Below, one piece after another: positions 1-9,055 of a stretch of DNA of 64,000 nt. The notes beneath the pieces are model-generated. The model searched no databases, had not been told where the DNA came from, and saw nothing but the letters and a program-made list of their open reading frames with translations. Every line of letters starts with the position of its first letter. Within the stretch, counting starts at the first letter, position 1. Source of the DNA: Acidobacteriaceae bacterium (GTDB lineage: Bacteria; Acidobacteriota; Terriglobia; Terriglobales; Acidobacteriaceae); assembly GCA_903642225.1 (NCBI GenBank), contig CAHJWI010000010.1, positions 28,197 through 92,196 of the forward strand, in the 5' to 3' direction. The translations under genes were made by a program, and so were the position numbers.

Positions 1-1
1 G

Positions 2-292
2 GATGCATCCGGCAGCCACGATCCGGATAGCGGGCAGCACCTGACGTATCGCTGGTTCCAGTACGGCGAAGCAGGTGCGGCAGACGGCAATGTCGCGACG
101 ACCACCATCACGAACGCGGATGCGATGCGGACCACTGTACATGTGGATGCGGCATGCACGCCGGCGTGGCTGCCGTTGCTGCCATGCAACGGCACGGGCA
201 CAGCGCATGTGATTTTGGCCATTACGGATGATGGCAGTCCATCGCTTACCAGCTATCGACGCATCGTGCTGCACGTTCGGGAAGTTCAATAG
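2..292 (+). CDS. C-terminal end of a DUF1593 (Sde182-like) protein, 5' truncated
   Basis: An open frame runs from the window edge to a TAG at 290-292 and encodes about 96 residues of a protein whose start lies outside. The visible part has the pattern DASGSHDPD, then YRWFQYGEAG, then HVILAITDDG and a terminal YRRIVLHV strand. This matches what I know of the Ig-like C-terminal domain of DUF1593 / cellulose-binding Sde182 proteins, which follows a nucleoside-hydrolase-like catalytic domain. Such proteins are usually secreted and linked to carbohydrate use. The catalytic part is not visible, so function is inferred from the tail alone. The stop is followed by about 120 bases before the next likely start at 416. 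Confidence 0.7.
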   Translation, partial: DASGSHDPDSGQHLTYRWFQYGEAGAADGNVATTTITNADAMRTTVHVDAACTPAWLPLLPCNGTGTAHVILAITDDGSPSLTSYRRIVLHVREVQ

Positions 293-415
293 TCCGGCAT
301 TCGCTTGCACCTGGGACAGAACTTTTGCGTGCTGCGATGGACGCTTTGCGGTGCCCAAAACTCGAGTTCTGCTGATGCACGGGGAAGCGAATGCGATCTG
401 CATCCAACGAGACGT

Positions 416-1537
416 ATGTCCACGGAAACGATCAAGTACCGACGCTATGAACAGAATGTGGAGCAACCTGCGGCAGACGAGCAGGTCGTCTTCGATGAGC
501 TTTCGCGCACCATGCAACACATTACTCGCACCATGGCCAGCCGTTATCGCCACGCGTACAGGCCGGTACACGCAAAGAGCCACGGCGTTCTACTGGGCAC
601 GCTGGAGGTGGTGCCCGGACTTCCGGAAGAGTTGCGGCAGGGGCTTTTTGCGGAGGCCAGGTCTTACCCCATCGTACTGCGCTTCAGCACCAATCCCGGT
701 GACATGCTGGCGGACAACGTGAGCAGTCCCCGTGGGCTGGCATTGAAGGTGCTTGGTGTGGATGGCGAAAAGGTGCCGAACCACGGGGGCAAGCCTACGC
801 AAGACTTCGTATGCATCAACGGCAGTAAGTTCACCGCGCCGGACCCGGCTGGGTTCCTGAAGGGGATCAAGCAGTTCGACGAAAGTCTGACGCTGCCTGA
901 GGGCGTGAAGCATGCGGTAAGCGTGGGCGCACGGGCAGCGAACGCCGTACTAAAGGCGGTTCACCTGCCGTCGGCAACGCTGGAAGGCATTGGCGCGGCG
1001 GCGGTGCACCCGCTGGGCGAAAGCTTTTCTACAATCGCGCCCGTACGGTTTGGTGACTACATCGCGAAGGTGGGGTTTGCGCCCGGGTCGGAGAACCTGA
1101 AGGGATTGACCGGCAAGTCGATCGATTTGGGTGAGGACTACAACGCTCTTGAATTGGAGATCAAGAAGTTCTTTCGGCACCACGGCGGCACCTGGGATGT
1201 GAAGGTGCAGCTTGCGCTGGATGAGCCCGGTGTAGACGACAAGGATCGCGACTTCCCGATTGAGAAGGCCGACAAGGAATGGCCGGAGGAGAAAAGCCCT
1301 TGGCAGACGGTGGCGCGCATCGTTGTACCGCAGCAGGACTCTTACAGTGACACGCGGCAGCTGTTTGTGGATGAGCAACTTAGTTTCTCCCCGTGGCACG
1401 CACTGGTGGCACACCGACCTTTGGGCGGCATCATGCGGTCGCGGCTGAAGGCATATGAGGAAGCGCGCAAGTACCGCGCCCAACGGAACGCACGCGAGTT
1501 TGTGGAGCCGGCGTCTGCGGACGAAGTTCCAGCGTAG
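416..1537 (+). CDS. Catalase-family heme protein
   Basis: A 373-residue protein from the ATG at 416; an upstream in-frame extension to 305 looks non-coding (Cys- and Arg-rich, no family resemblance). The segment VHAKSHG with His52 matches the distal-histidine motif of catalases (consensus VVHARG). It is followed by a beta strand GTLEV and by RFSTNPGD and SSPRGLALK at about 89-111, which resemble the catalase-core RFS and RGxAxK elements. The C-terminal part (FSPWHALVAHRPLGG) resembles the shorter catalase-like family rather than classical KatA/KatE, and I cannot identify the canonical proximal tyrosine motif. It probably detoxifies peroxides or is a related heme peroxidase. No signal peptide is evident, so it is likely cytoplasmic. 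Confidence 0.75.
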   Translation: MSTETIKYRRYEQNVEQPAADEQVVFDELSRTMQHITRTMASRYRHAYRPVHAKSHGVLLGTLEVVPGLPEELRQGLFAEARSYPIVLRFSTNPGDMLADNVSSPRGLALKVLGVDGEKVPNHGGKPTQDFVCINGSKFTAPDPAGFLKGIKQFDESLTLPEGVKHAVSVGARAANAVLKAVHLPSATLEGIGAAAVHPLGESFSTIAPVRFGDYIAKVGFAPGSENLKGLTGKSIDLGEDYNALELEIKKFFRHHGGTWDVKVQLALDEPGVDDKDRDFPIEKADKEWPEEKSPWQTVARIVVPQQDSYSDTRQLFVDEQLSFSPWHALVAHRPLGGIMRSRLKAYEEARKYRAQRNAREFVEPASADEVPA

Positions 1538-1553
1538 CGGTGCCATGGTAGAC

Positions 1554-1585
1554 AACCCCATGCTGCCCCGTGTCGGCATGGGGTT
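1554..1585 (+). terminator. Hairpin after the catalase-family gene
   Basis: A perfect 10-bp inverted repeat (1554-1563 with 1576-1585, AACCCCATGC / GCATGGGGTT) with a 12-base loop lies 16 bases after the catalase stop. No T-run follows, so it is a terminator or mRNA-end stabiliser only by inference. It also argues that the next gene does not start at the upstream ATG at 1545 but further down. Confidence 0.4.
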
Positions 1586-1661
1586 CACCGGTTTCCTGAG
1601 TAAGGGGAACGGGGTACACTCAGGTTCGCTTGCCAAACTTTGCCCAGGTCGTCCAACTGCT

Positions 1662-3464
1662 GTGAATCGTCTTGTCCAGTTTCTCTGCTGCGTCGCGCTC
1701 GGGTTGCCGATACTCTCTGCGGCCCAGGTGTCCACTTCAACCAGCAGCAGCAGCGACACGAGCGCGCCTGTGGCACCACGGCGAGGCGTTGAGGCGGCCG
1801 GCTCCGCTGTCACGCTTGAGACCAGTGAACAGCTCTTCACCGTTGCTGCAGCGCTGAACAGCTGCGGGTATGACGCAGGCCTGGACCGGTCGTTGCCGTT
1901 GCGCTCCGCCATTCGTCGCGAACTTGATACACAGGTGCAAACGTCTGAGGGTGGCATTCCGGCGAAGCGCGCGTTGTGCGAGTACATCCACACGCACAGC
2001 CAGAAGGGTTCGCAGAACCTCGCGCAGTTCGTCTCTCTGGCGCTGTTTCTTACACCGCCGCCACAGCTGGCGCTATCTTTCCCTGAGAATGAGATGCCGC
2101 CGGATGCTCTGAACGTGGTCAATGTGCTGCCGCTGCTGCGCACGTTTGCCGAAGCCGTTCATCTGCATGCCATCTGGGTCGCTCACCGCCAGGATTACGA
2201 GGCCGCAGTCGCCCAGGTACACGACAGCGTAACCAGGATGCTGCTGGAGACCAATGTGTACCTGCACCAACCTGCTTCCAGCTACGACGGCCGGCGTTTT
2301 TTAGTGCTGCTGGAGCCGCTGCTGAGTCCGGAAGCGGTGAACGCTCGTATCTATGGCTCGGATTATTTCGTGGTTGCATCCGCAGCGCCGGCAGACGCCA
2401 CGACTCAAGATGCAGGCATTCGCCTGGATGAGATTCGGCATGTCTACCTGCTGTATGAGATTGATCCGATCATCTACGCAAGAGCCTCGTCGACAAGCCG
2501 CCTGCTGCCGATATTGAAGACGGTGCAGGATGCGCCCATCGACTTTGTGTACAAGAACGACATTGTGAGCTTTACGACCGAGTGCCTGATCAAAGCGATT
2601 GAGGCTCGCACCATGGATGTGGGCATCGAGAAACCAAAGCAGATCGTGAATGGCAAGGCGCGTCTTGATCCGGCGGGATATGCAGCGGCCCTTGGCGATT
2701 ATGACCGCAAGGCCGACGCGGTTCGCCGCCGAACGGTGATCGCGGACATGCGTTCCGGTTGGGTGCTGACGCAGTACTTATATGACAAGCTTTCCTTGAC
2801 TGACCGCGAGGGCATCAGCCTGAAGGACAACATGGGCGAGCTTGTCTACGGCATGGACGTGGGCTTCGAAGCGTCTCGAGATAAGAAGATCCCGTTTTTC
2901 GCAGAAGGTAGCCCGGAGCTGGTAGGTACCGCTGGAAGTACGCAACGTGGACGCGCCCTGCCTCGTGTGCTCAGCCCCATGGACAAGGCGGAACTGGCCT
3001 TGCAACAAGGCGACCGCGCCAACGCGGAACGGCTTGCAGACGGCGAGCTCGCTGCCAATCCATCATCGGTGGAAGCGAAATACGTGCTGGCTCGCATCGA
3101 CCTGCTGGAGGGTGATGCAGAGAAAGCGTTCAACCTGTTTGACAGCATTGCGCAGACGGCAAAGCCGGACACGCGTGACAACGCACGGACCCTGGCGTGG
3201 GCCCATGTTTACCTTGGCCGCATGTACGACTCAGCCCTGGCGCAACCCGACCGCGCAAAGGCGGTGGGCGAGTACCATGCGGCTCTTACAATTCCAGGTA
3301 CGGGGCCAGATGTGCAGAGTGCCGCTGAGGCGGGGCTGAAGCAGCCGTTTGCCGCGCCCAAACGAGCGACCGCACCCGCGCAGCAGGACGATAACGAGCC
3401 GCTGGATCCCACAGGTAAAAAGCAGAAGGACAGCTACACGCCAGACACAGGCAAGCCCAGATAG
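1662..3464 (+). CDS. Secreted tetratricopeptide-repeat protein of unknown function
   Basis: About 600 residues if the GTG at 1662 is the start. I chose it because it opens directly into a signal-peptide-like segment (basic NR, then a hydrophobic run ending at SAAQ). In-frame ATGs at 1545 and 1575 would place a hairpin and unlikely sequence in the coding region. The bulk (about 60-420) matches no family I recognise. The C-terminal part contains TPR-like helices (ALQQGDRANAERLADGEL, then SSVEAKYVLARIDLLEGDAEKAFNLF) and ends in a Pro/Lys/Asp-rich tail. TPRs suggest a periplasmic scaffolding role. Function is unknown; the start is uncertain. Confidence 0.7.
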   Translation: MNRLVQFLCCVALGLPILSAAQVSTSTSSSSDTSAPVAPRRGVEAAGSAVTLETSEQLFTVAAALNSCGYDAGLDRSLPLRSAIRRELDTQVQTSEGGIPAKRALCEYIHTHSQKGSQNLAQFVSLALFLTPPPQLALSFPENEMPPDALNVVNVLPLLRTFAEAVHLHAIWVAHRQDYEAAVAQVHDSVTRMLLETNVYLHQPASSYDGRRFLVLLEPLLSPEAVNARIYGSDYFVVASAAPADATTQDAGIRLDEIRHVYLLYEIDPIIYARASSTSRLLPILKTVQDAPIDFVYKNDIVSFTTECLIKAIEARTMDVGIEKPKQIVNGKARLDPAGYAAALGDYDRKADAVRRRTVIADMRSGWVLTQYLYDKLSLTDREGISLKDNMGELVYGMDVGFEASRDKKIPFFAEGSPELVGTAGSTQRGRALPRVLSPMDKAELALQQGDRANAERLADGELAANPSSVEAKYVLARIDLLEGDAEKAFNLFDSIAQTAKPDTRDNARTLAWAHVYLGRMYDSALAQPDRAKAVGEYHAALTIPGTGPDVQSAAEAGLKQPFAAPKRATAPAQQDDNEPLDPTGKKQKDSYTPDTGKPR

Positions 3465-3518
3465 CGGATCCCCGCAGCCCTTGCAGGGCGATTTGGCGTC
3501 TCCAAAGCGTGGCCTCCG

Positions 3519-3537
3519 TGCATCCAAACGGGATGCA
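3519..3537. other. Short inverted repeat before the dehydrogenase gene
   Basis: TGCATCC at 3519-3525 and GGATGCA at 3531-3537 form a 7-bp stem with a 5-base loop, in the 103-base gap between the TPR protein gene and the dehydrogenase gene. It could be a weak terminator or a binding site. No T-run follows. Confidence 0.3.
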
Positions 3538-3567
3538 TGCGGCTACGCGTGCCGGGAGCAGGGTGCA

Positions 3568-4545
3568 ATGAACGTAGTGGTGACGGCAGCACAGAATGCA
3601 CATAGCGAAGAGATGTTGAAGCAGCTGAAGGCAGCATTGCCGGACACGACGTTGCTGTCCTGGAAGAGCGGCGACAAGAGCCCTTCAAGTGCTGTGGACA
3701 TCCTGCTGGCGATGGGCCCTGTCAGCCGTGAGGATATGAACACGCTGCCGGGACTGGCGTTGATCCAAACCCTGAGTGACGGGTACGAAAGCGTGGATAT
3801 AGACGCCGCGACTGAGCTCGGCATCTGGGTCTCGTACGCACCGGCGGATGCGACAGGAAATGGGGATTCCGTTGCTGAATATGCAGTTCTGTTGCTGATG
3901 GCCGCGGCGCGGCGGCTGGGTGTAGCGCTTGCGTCCACACGCGACACTGCAGTGAAGAAGCCGGGAGACGCGCAGTCGCTGCTCGGCAAGACGGTCTGCA
4001 TTGTGGGGGTTGGCAGCATCGGCGAAAAGATTGCGCAACGGCTGGTAGGCTTTGGCGTTCGTGTTATCGGCGTAGATCGGCTGCCGCTGACTGCTCCAAA
4101 GCAGATACCGACCAGGCCGCTGGAGAAACTGAACGACGCTCTGGCAGAGTCTGACTTCGTGGTGCTATGCATCCGTGCAGACAGCAAGAACAGGCACATG
4201 TTCGATGCAGAGACGTTCAAGGCGATGAAGCCGGGATCGATGCTGGTGAACATTGCGCGTGGGTCGCTGGTGGATGAAGTTGCGCTGTACGACGCCGTAA
4301 AGAGAGGACATCTGGGCGGCGCGGGCCTGGACGTGCTGGAGAAGGAGCCGGTTGATCCAGCCGACCCGCTGTTGACGCTGCCGCAGATCTTCGTGACGCC
4401 ACATGAAGCTGGACTGACTGATCTGACAAACGCGGGAACGGCGGAGTACATACGGTACGCCGTCAAGGAGTTTGACGCCGGCAAGAAGCTGAAATCGATT
4501 CTGAACAGTCCAACGAAGCCACGCCGAATGTTGGATGGCGCCTGA
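3568..4545 (+). CDS. D-isomer-specific 2-hydroxyacid dehydrogenase
   Basis: A 325-residue NAD(P)-dependent oxidoreductase of the phosphoglycerate/hydroxypyruvate dehydrogenase superfamily. The ATG at 3568 is preceded by GGGAGC; the longer frame upstream overlaps the previous gene and lacks family resemblance. Visible features are the Rossmann motif GVGSIG at about 147-152 followed by an acidic residue (D170), the NIARGSLVDE segment with the catalytic Arg231, Glu260 in the LEKEP segment, and His279 in TPHEAG. Together these give the family Arg-Glu-His catalytic set. The exact 2-keto acid is not predictable from sequence. It converges with mutM, with only 3 bases between the stops. Confidence 0.88.
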   Translation: MNVVVTAAQNAHSEEMLKQLKAALPDTTLLSWKSGDKSPSSAVDILLAMGPVSREDMNTLPGLALIQTLSDGYESVDIDAATELGIWVSYAPADATGNGDSVAEYAVLLLMAAARRLGVALASTRDTAVKKPGDAQSLLGKTVCIVGVGSIGEKIAQRLVGFGVRVIGVDRLPLTAPKQIPTRPLEKLNDALAESDFVVLCIRADSKNRHMFDAETFKAMKPGSMLVNIARGSLVDEVALYDAVKRGHLGGAGLDVLEKEPVDPADPLLTLPQIFVTPHEAGLTDLTNAGTAEYIRYAVKEFDAGKKLKSILNSPTKPRRMLDGA

Positions 4546-4548
4546 AAC

Positions 4549-5364
4549 TTACTTTTGGCAGGTCGTGCAAAAGTGGGTCGAGCGGCCGCCGATAACCACT
4601 CGCCGAATAGGACTTCCACAATCACGGCAGGCTTGTCCCGTTCGGCTGTACACGCGATGCTCGAGTTGGAAGAAGCCACGCGCGCCGTCCGCATCCACGT
4701 AGTCGCTGACCGATGAGCCACCCAGCTTGATGGCCTGCTGCAAGACATCCTGCAGCGAAGCATGAAGACGCTGAAGCTCTGCACGTGAGAGACGTCCGGC
4801 ATGGCGCCGTGGCCGGATACCGGCACGAAACAGGCTCTCGTCTGCATAGATGTTGCCGACGCCATGCAGCAGGGACTGGTTCAGTAGGGCGGATTTGATC
4901 GGTGTCTTGCGACCGCGGAAGAGTGCGCCGAACTCTTTGACGTGAATCGTCAGCGGTTCGGCTCCGGGGCCTGCGTATTCTTCTGCCTCCGCGACGACAC
5001 CGATGCGACCAAAACGGCGGGGGTCAACAAAGCGGATTTCGCGTCCGTCGCGCAGGTGAAGCACGGCATGCGTATGAGGCGGTAACGGTACGTCAGCGTG
5101 TGAGACAAGCAAGCGTCCTGTCATACCGAGGTGAATGGTGACCTGTGCAGGCAAGTTCCCGGCACGCTCCACGTCCATCACGATTGTTTTCCCGACACGA
5201 TGCACCTTCGCGATGCGTGCACCCGTCAAGGTTTCTTCAATCAGCACTGCAGGGGATTTAAGCGGTTCTGGCTTCGTACCAAGCGTTACACGCTCAATGA
5301 CCTGGCCACGAACACGCGCGTCGACGCCGTTTGCAACCGTTTCTACCTCAGGCAGTTCAGGCAT
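4549..5364 (-). CDS. mutM: Formamidopyrimidine-DNA glycosylase (Fpg/MutM)
   Basis: A 271-residue base-excision repair glycosylase/AP lyase that removes 8-oxoguanine and formamidopyrimidines. It starts MPELPEVETV, which supplies the catalytic N-terminal proline (after Met removal) and Glu. A conserved Lys follows in RVGKTI (about residue 59), then FVDPRRFG and the helix-two-turn-helix GVGNIYADE. The C-terminal zinc finger has four cysteines in the pattern CxxC...CxxC (CRDC ... FCTTC). Length is normal for the family. It converges with the dehydrogenase gene. Confidence 0.97.
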   Translation of the reverse strand: MPELPEVETVANGVDARVRGQVIERVTLGTKPEPLKSPAVLIEETLTGARIAKVHRVGKTIVMDVERAGNLPAQVTIHLGMTGRLLVSHADVPLPPHTHAVLHLRDGREIRFVDPRRFGRIGVVAEAEEYAGPGAEPLTIHVKEFGALFRGRKTPIKSALLNQSLLHGVGNIYADESLFRAGIRPRRHAGRLSRAELQRLHASLQDVLQQAIKLGGSSVSDYVDADGARGFFQLEHRVYSRTGQACRDCGSPIRRVVIGGRSTHFCTTCQK

Positions 5365-5509
5365 ACTGCATCTTTGATGAGGCTGGAAAGAGTTGGGTTC
5401 GAGGGGACTGTAGAGGTTAGTCCGTAAACAGTTGGCGATCGAAACTGTCGGAGGACGCAGTTCGTCTAATCCACCAGGCTGTTGGCATTACCACCTAACC
5501 GGAGTTGCA

Positions 5510-8500
5510 GTGCGCTATCGCTCGTTAACCATGCTGCTTTCTGTGGCCGCCGCAAGTGGGGCGCAGACGCAATTACCTGCGCCCGAGTCAGCACCCGAGG
5601 TTCAGGGCGGTACGATCACAGGTTCGGTGGTGGCCGGAACGTCGAACGTGCAAGGGAGGCCGGGAGCAGGTACGCCACTGCCGGGTGTCACCGTAACGGC
5701 AACCAACTCCCTGACAGGCAAGAAATATGCAGCGGCGACCGACGTTGCCGGGAACTATCGGCTGCTGATACCGCGCAATGGCCGGTACGTGCTGCGGTCT
5801 GAGTTCGCGGCGTTTGCTCCGGCGACGGCAGAAGTCCTGCTGAACGCGACACAACACAGCGGCACCAGTAATTTCTCGCTGGAGCTGGCGTCAAGGATCG
5901 CTGCCCGAACTGCGGCAACAGGCGGTACCGACAGTACAGAAGCAGCCGCGGCAATGGACTTGACCGGCACACAGACACAGGCATTACGGCGCGGACTGCA
6001 GTCGCTGACAGCTGGTGGAAGCGACGCTCTTGCATCGTCAGAAACAGGCGGCAATAACGGTGCGACACTTCCTTCGCTTGGTGGTCTTGCAGACAGTGCC
6101 GCAAGTGCATCGGACGCGGTGGCCGTGAGCGGCCAAGCAGGGCAAACCAACGGCCTGGCCGGATTTAACGAGGATGATATTCGCGATCGCGTGGAAAACG
6201 CCATTGCAGACGCTCGACGAAACGGCGGCCAGCAGGCCGAAGTCGCGAATGCCATCGTCGGATTGATCGGCGGGATGATGGGCGGCCCCGGTGGAGGTGG
6301 TGGTTTTGGGGGCGGTAGCGGCGGGGGCCGTGGTGGCGGAGGTGGCCGTGGAGGAGCAGGTGGCGGCGGCGGCGGATTCCGCAACTTTAACCCGACCCAA
6401 GTGCACGGAAACCTGTTTTACGGCGGCGGCAACGGAGCTCTGGATGCAACCCAGTTTTCCCTGACCGGCGATCCTATTCAGCCGTCATACAGCACGAACA
6501 GGTTCGGCCTGAGTATCACCGGGTCGCCATACATACCGGGCCTGTCCAAGCCCAGTTCCAAGCAGTTCGTTTTCCTGAACCTGACCGGCTCAAGGAACTC
6601 CACTCCCGTAAATCTCTATGGCACGGTCCCTACAGAGGCAGAGCGCCGCGGCGACTTTAGCGGGTTCACGCGCACCGTGAATGGCGTCGCTACGCCGGTA
6701 ACGATCTACGACCCTTTGTCTGGCCAGCCGTTCGCTGGCAACATTATCCCGCAGGGTCGGCTAAGCACGCAGGCTCTCGCTTTGCTGAACTTCTACCCGG
6801 AAGCGAACCAGTCCACCACGGGTGTGACCACAACCGCAGAGAACTACAACTACCAGCGGGTTGCGACGGCCGGACAGCACAGCACACAGATCGCATCCCG
6901 GTTTGTACGAAATTTCGGAACAGACCAGACCAGGGCAGGCACGAGAGGAAGCGGCAGGCGAGACAAGAACATACCGCTCACCATTCGGCAAAACGTGAAT
7001 GCAAATTTTGCCTACAGCCACAATGCGAGCGATCTGCGCAACTTCTCTCCGCAGCTTGACGGTAAGAGCCTGAGCGATGGCTTGAACCTGGGCGTGGGCT
7101 ACTCCATAGGCTACGGACGACTCAACAACAACGCTTCCCTCTCTTGGAACCGTTCGCATGCAGATACATTGAACCTGTTTACCGGTACGGCCACAGACCC
7201 TGGCAATGGCCTGAATATCCCCAAGCCACAGGTCATCACGCCTGGTTTTTATAACGGTGTGCCTACCATCGGCCTCACCAACTTCATTAGCCTGAACGAA
7301 ACCAACCCCGCCGATCGGGTACAGCAAACGTTCAGCATTGGCGACCAGGTGCGGTGGAATCACAAGAAGAACAACATCAACTTCGGTTTTGATATCCGGC
7401 ACGTGCAGAACAATGTGGTCGGCGGCACCAATGTAGTGGGATCGTTCGCGTTCACGGGGTACGCAACACAGGCGCCTAATGCGGGTACAAGTACGACGTC
7501 GACGACATCGACACCGACAGGCTCGAGCTTTGCAGACTTCCTTCTGGGTGCGCCGCAACAGTCCAAGATCCAGGCGGGGTTGAATAAAATTCACCTGCGA
7601 GAAACAGTGTTGGATGCCTATGCAAGCGATGACTGGCGAGTGCTCCCCAACCTGACGCTGAACGCTGGTCTGCGGTATGAGTACTTCGCGCCATACACAG
7701 AGACGAACAACCAGTTAGTGAACCTGGACCATAGCACTGACTTCACCACTGTGGCGCGGGTGCTGCCGGGGCAGAGCGGGCCGTACGGTGGAAAGTTTCC
7801 GCGGTCGCTGGTGGACCCGGACCGCACGCTGTTCTCTCCACGGTTAGGCCTCGCATACCGGCCCAAGCTCTTAAAAGATACGGTACTGCGCGCAGGCTAC
7901 GGCATCAGCTACAACACCACGCAGTTCGGCAGCTTCGCCAACTCCCTCTCGTACCAGGCGCCTTTCGCGATCACGCAGACGAATGTGGCTACGGTAAATG
8001 CCACGACCGACCCGGGCTGCGGCACGATTACCGAAGGCGGTACGACCGGCAAGGGACCGTTCACACTGACGAACGCTTTTGGGTGCAGCGCAGCAACAAT
8101 CAGTAATAATTTCGCGATAAACAAGAACTATCGTTTGGGCCGGGTGCAGGTCATTAACGCGGGCCTCCAGCATACATTCGGACTCGGCATCCTGCTCAAC
8201 ATGGACTACAACGGATCGTACGGCGCGAACCTGGATCTGCTGCGTGCACCGGGCCGAACGCCCGACGGACTAATTACAAACTCACAGGCGTACACCTTTG
8301 AAGATTCGGTGGCGGAATCACGGTTCAACGCGCTCAACGTCAACCTTCGAAAGCGCATGTCGAAGGGTGTCGCGTTGCAGGTGACATACACGTACGGCCA
8401 CTCCATCGACGACGCTAGTTCTATCGGTGGTAGCGGCGGCAACACGGTGGTTCAAGACGATCAGCGCATCGACCTGGAGTTCGGCAACTCGAGCTTCGAT

Positions 8501-9055
8501 GTGCGGCACCGGCTTACCGGCAACTTTGTTGCAGAACTCCCCATTGGTCCCAACCGAGCTTTCCTTCACGGCGGGGGGCGACTCTCACGCGCGCTGGACG
8601 GCTTTAACGTAAGCAGCGAGTACACACTTGCCACGGGAACCTATGCCACACCGCAATACGTCAACACGGTGGCCCAGGCAGCGACCGGAGGCAATTACAC
8701 GTTGCGGCCAGACCGGGTGTTTACGCAGCCGATTGCTGGAGCTGGCCAGCTTCGCAGTTACCTGAATCCTGCGGCGTTCGCCTCGCCGGCAGTTGTGAAT
8801 GGTGTAACGCAGTATGGCACGGCTTCGCGAAATTCCATCGAACTGCCGGGAACAGTGTCGGTGGATGCGTCCCTCTCACGCACGGTGAGCTTTGGCGATA
8901 CCAAGAATCTGGAGGTGCGGTTGACGGCAAACAATGTGTTCAACACGGTCCAGTACAGCGGCGTCGATACCACGCTGAACTCGTCCACCTTTGGCCAGGT
9001 GACCAGCGTGGCAAATGCGCGCAAGTTCACGATGCAAGCGAGGTACCGGTTCTGA
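5510..9055 (+). CDS. Oar-like TonB-dependent receptor with carboxypeptidase-regulatory-like domain
   Basis: About 1181 residues from the GTG at 5510, chosen because GGAG lies just upstream and the start leads straight into a signal peptide (YRSLTMLLSVAAASGAQ). Residues about 30-130 form a carboxypeptidase-D-regulatory-like beta-sandwich (GVTVTATN, GNYRLLIP). A spacer with a glycine-dominated stretch (about 254-290) follows, then the plug and a long beta-barrel with repeated aromatic/Asn strands, ending in RYRF, typical of an outer-membrane C-terminal Phe. In Acidobacteria these giant receptors are thought to take up oligosaccharides, peptides or metal complexes. Its stop overlaps the start of the VWFA gene (TGATG), implying coupled translation. 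The substrate is unknown. Confidence 0.9.
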   Translation: MRYRSLTMLLSVAAASGAQTQLPAPESAPEVQGGTITGSVVAGTSNVQGRPGAGTPLPGVTVTATNSLTGKKYAAATDVAGNYRLLIPRNGRYVLRSEFAAFAPATAEVLLNATQHSGTSNFSLELASRIAARTAATGGTDSTEAAAAMDLTGTQTQALRRGLQSLTAGGSDALASSETGGNNGATLPSLGGLADSAASASDAVAVSGQAGQTNGLAGFNEDDIRDRVENAIADARRNGGQQAEVANAIVGLIGGMMGGPGGGGGFGGGSGGGRGGGGGRGGAGGGGGGFRNFNPTQVHGNLFYGGGNGALDATQFSLTGDPIQPSYSTNRFGLSITGSPYIPGLSKPSSKQFVFLNLTGSRNSTPVNLYGTVPTEAERRGDFSGFTRTVNGVATPVTIYDPLSGQPFAGNIIPQGRLSTQALALLNFYPEANQSTTGVTTTAENYNYQRVATAGQHSTQIASRFVRNFGTDQTRAGTRGSGRRDKNIPLTIRQNVNANFAYSHNASDLRNFSPQLDGKSLSDGLNLGVGYSIGYGRLNNNASLSWNRSHADTLNLFTGTATDPGNGLNIPKPQVITPGFYNGVPTIGLTNFISLNETNPADRVQQTFSIGDQVRWNHKKNNINFGFDIRHVQNNVVGGTNVVGSFAFTGYATQAPNAGTSTTSTTSTPTGSSFADFLLGAPQQSKIQAGLNKIHLRETVLDAYASDDWRVLPNLTLNAGLRYEYFAPYTETNNQLVNLDHSTDFTTVARVLPGQSGPYGGKFPRSLVDPDRTLFSPRLGLAYRPKLLKDTVLRAGYGISYNTTQFGSFANSLSYQAPFAITQTNVATVNATTDPGCGTITEGGTTGKGPFTLTNAFGCSAATISNNFAINKNYRLGRVQVINAGLQHTFGLGILLNMDYNGSYGANLDLLRAPGRTPDGLITNSQAYTFEDSVAESRFNALNVNLRKRMSKGVALQVTYTYGHSIDDASSIGGSGGNTVVQDDQRIDLEFGNSSFDVRHRLTGNFVAELPIGPNRAFLHGGGRLSRALDGFNVSSEYTLATGTYATPQYVNTVAQAATGGNYTLRPDRVFTQPIAGAGQLRSYLNPAAFASPAVVNGVTQYGTASRNSIELPGTVSVDASLSRTVSFGDTKNLEVRLTANNVFNTVQYSGVDTTLNSSTFGQVTSVANARKFTMQARYRF
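6268..6378 (+). repeat. Glycine-codon low-complexity tract inside the receptor gene
   Basis: A stretch of GGN codons encodes a 37-residue segment of which 28 are glycine, broken by single Phe, Ser, Arg, Ala, Pro and Met residues. It lies between the regulatory-like domain and the plug/barrel and may act as a flexible linker. Repetitive GGC/GGT/GGA codons make it prone to slippage in replication and to sequencing error. The frame is open on both sides. Confidence 0.85.

Noticed and set aside
3543..4865. A 440-residue minus-strand open frame over the dehydrogenase and mutM
   Set aside because: Ser/Thr-rich translation without family pattern, overlapping two well-supported genes.
6268..6378. 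Repeat-rich tract considered as a CRISPR or tandem-repeat array
   Set aside because: It is a codon-level glycine tract in an open frame, with no spacers or fixed repeat unit.
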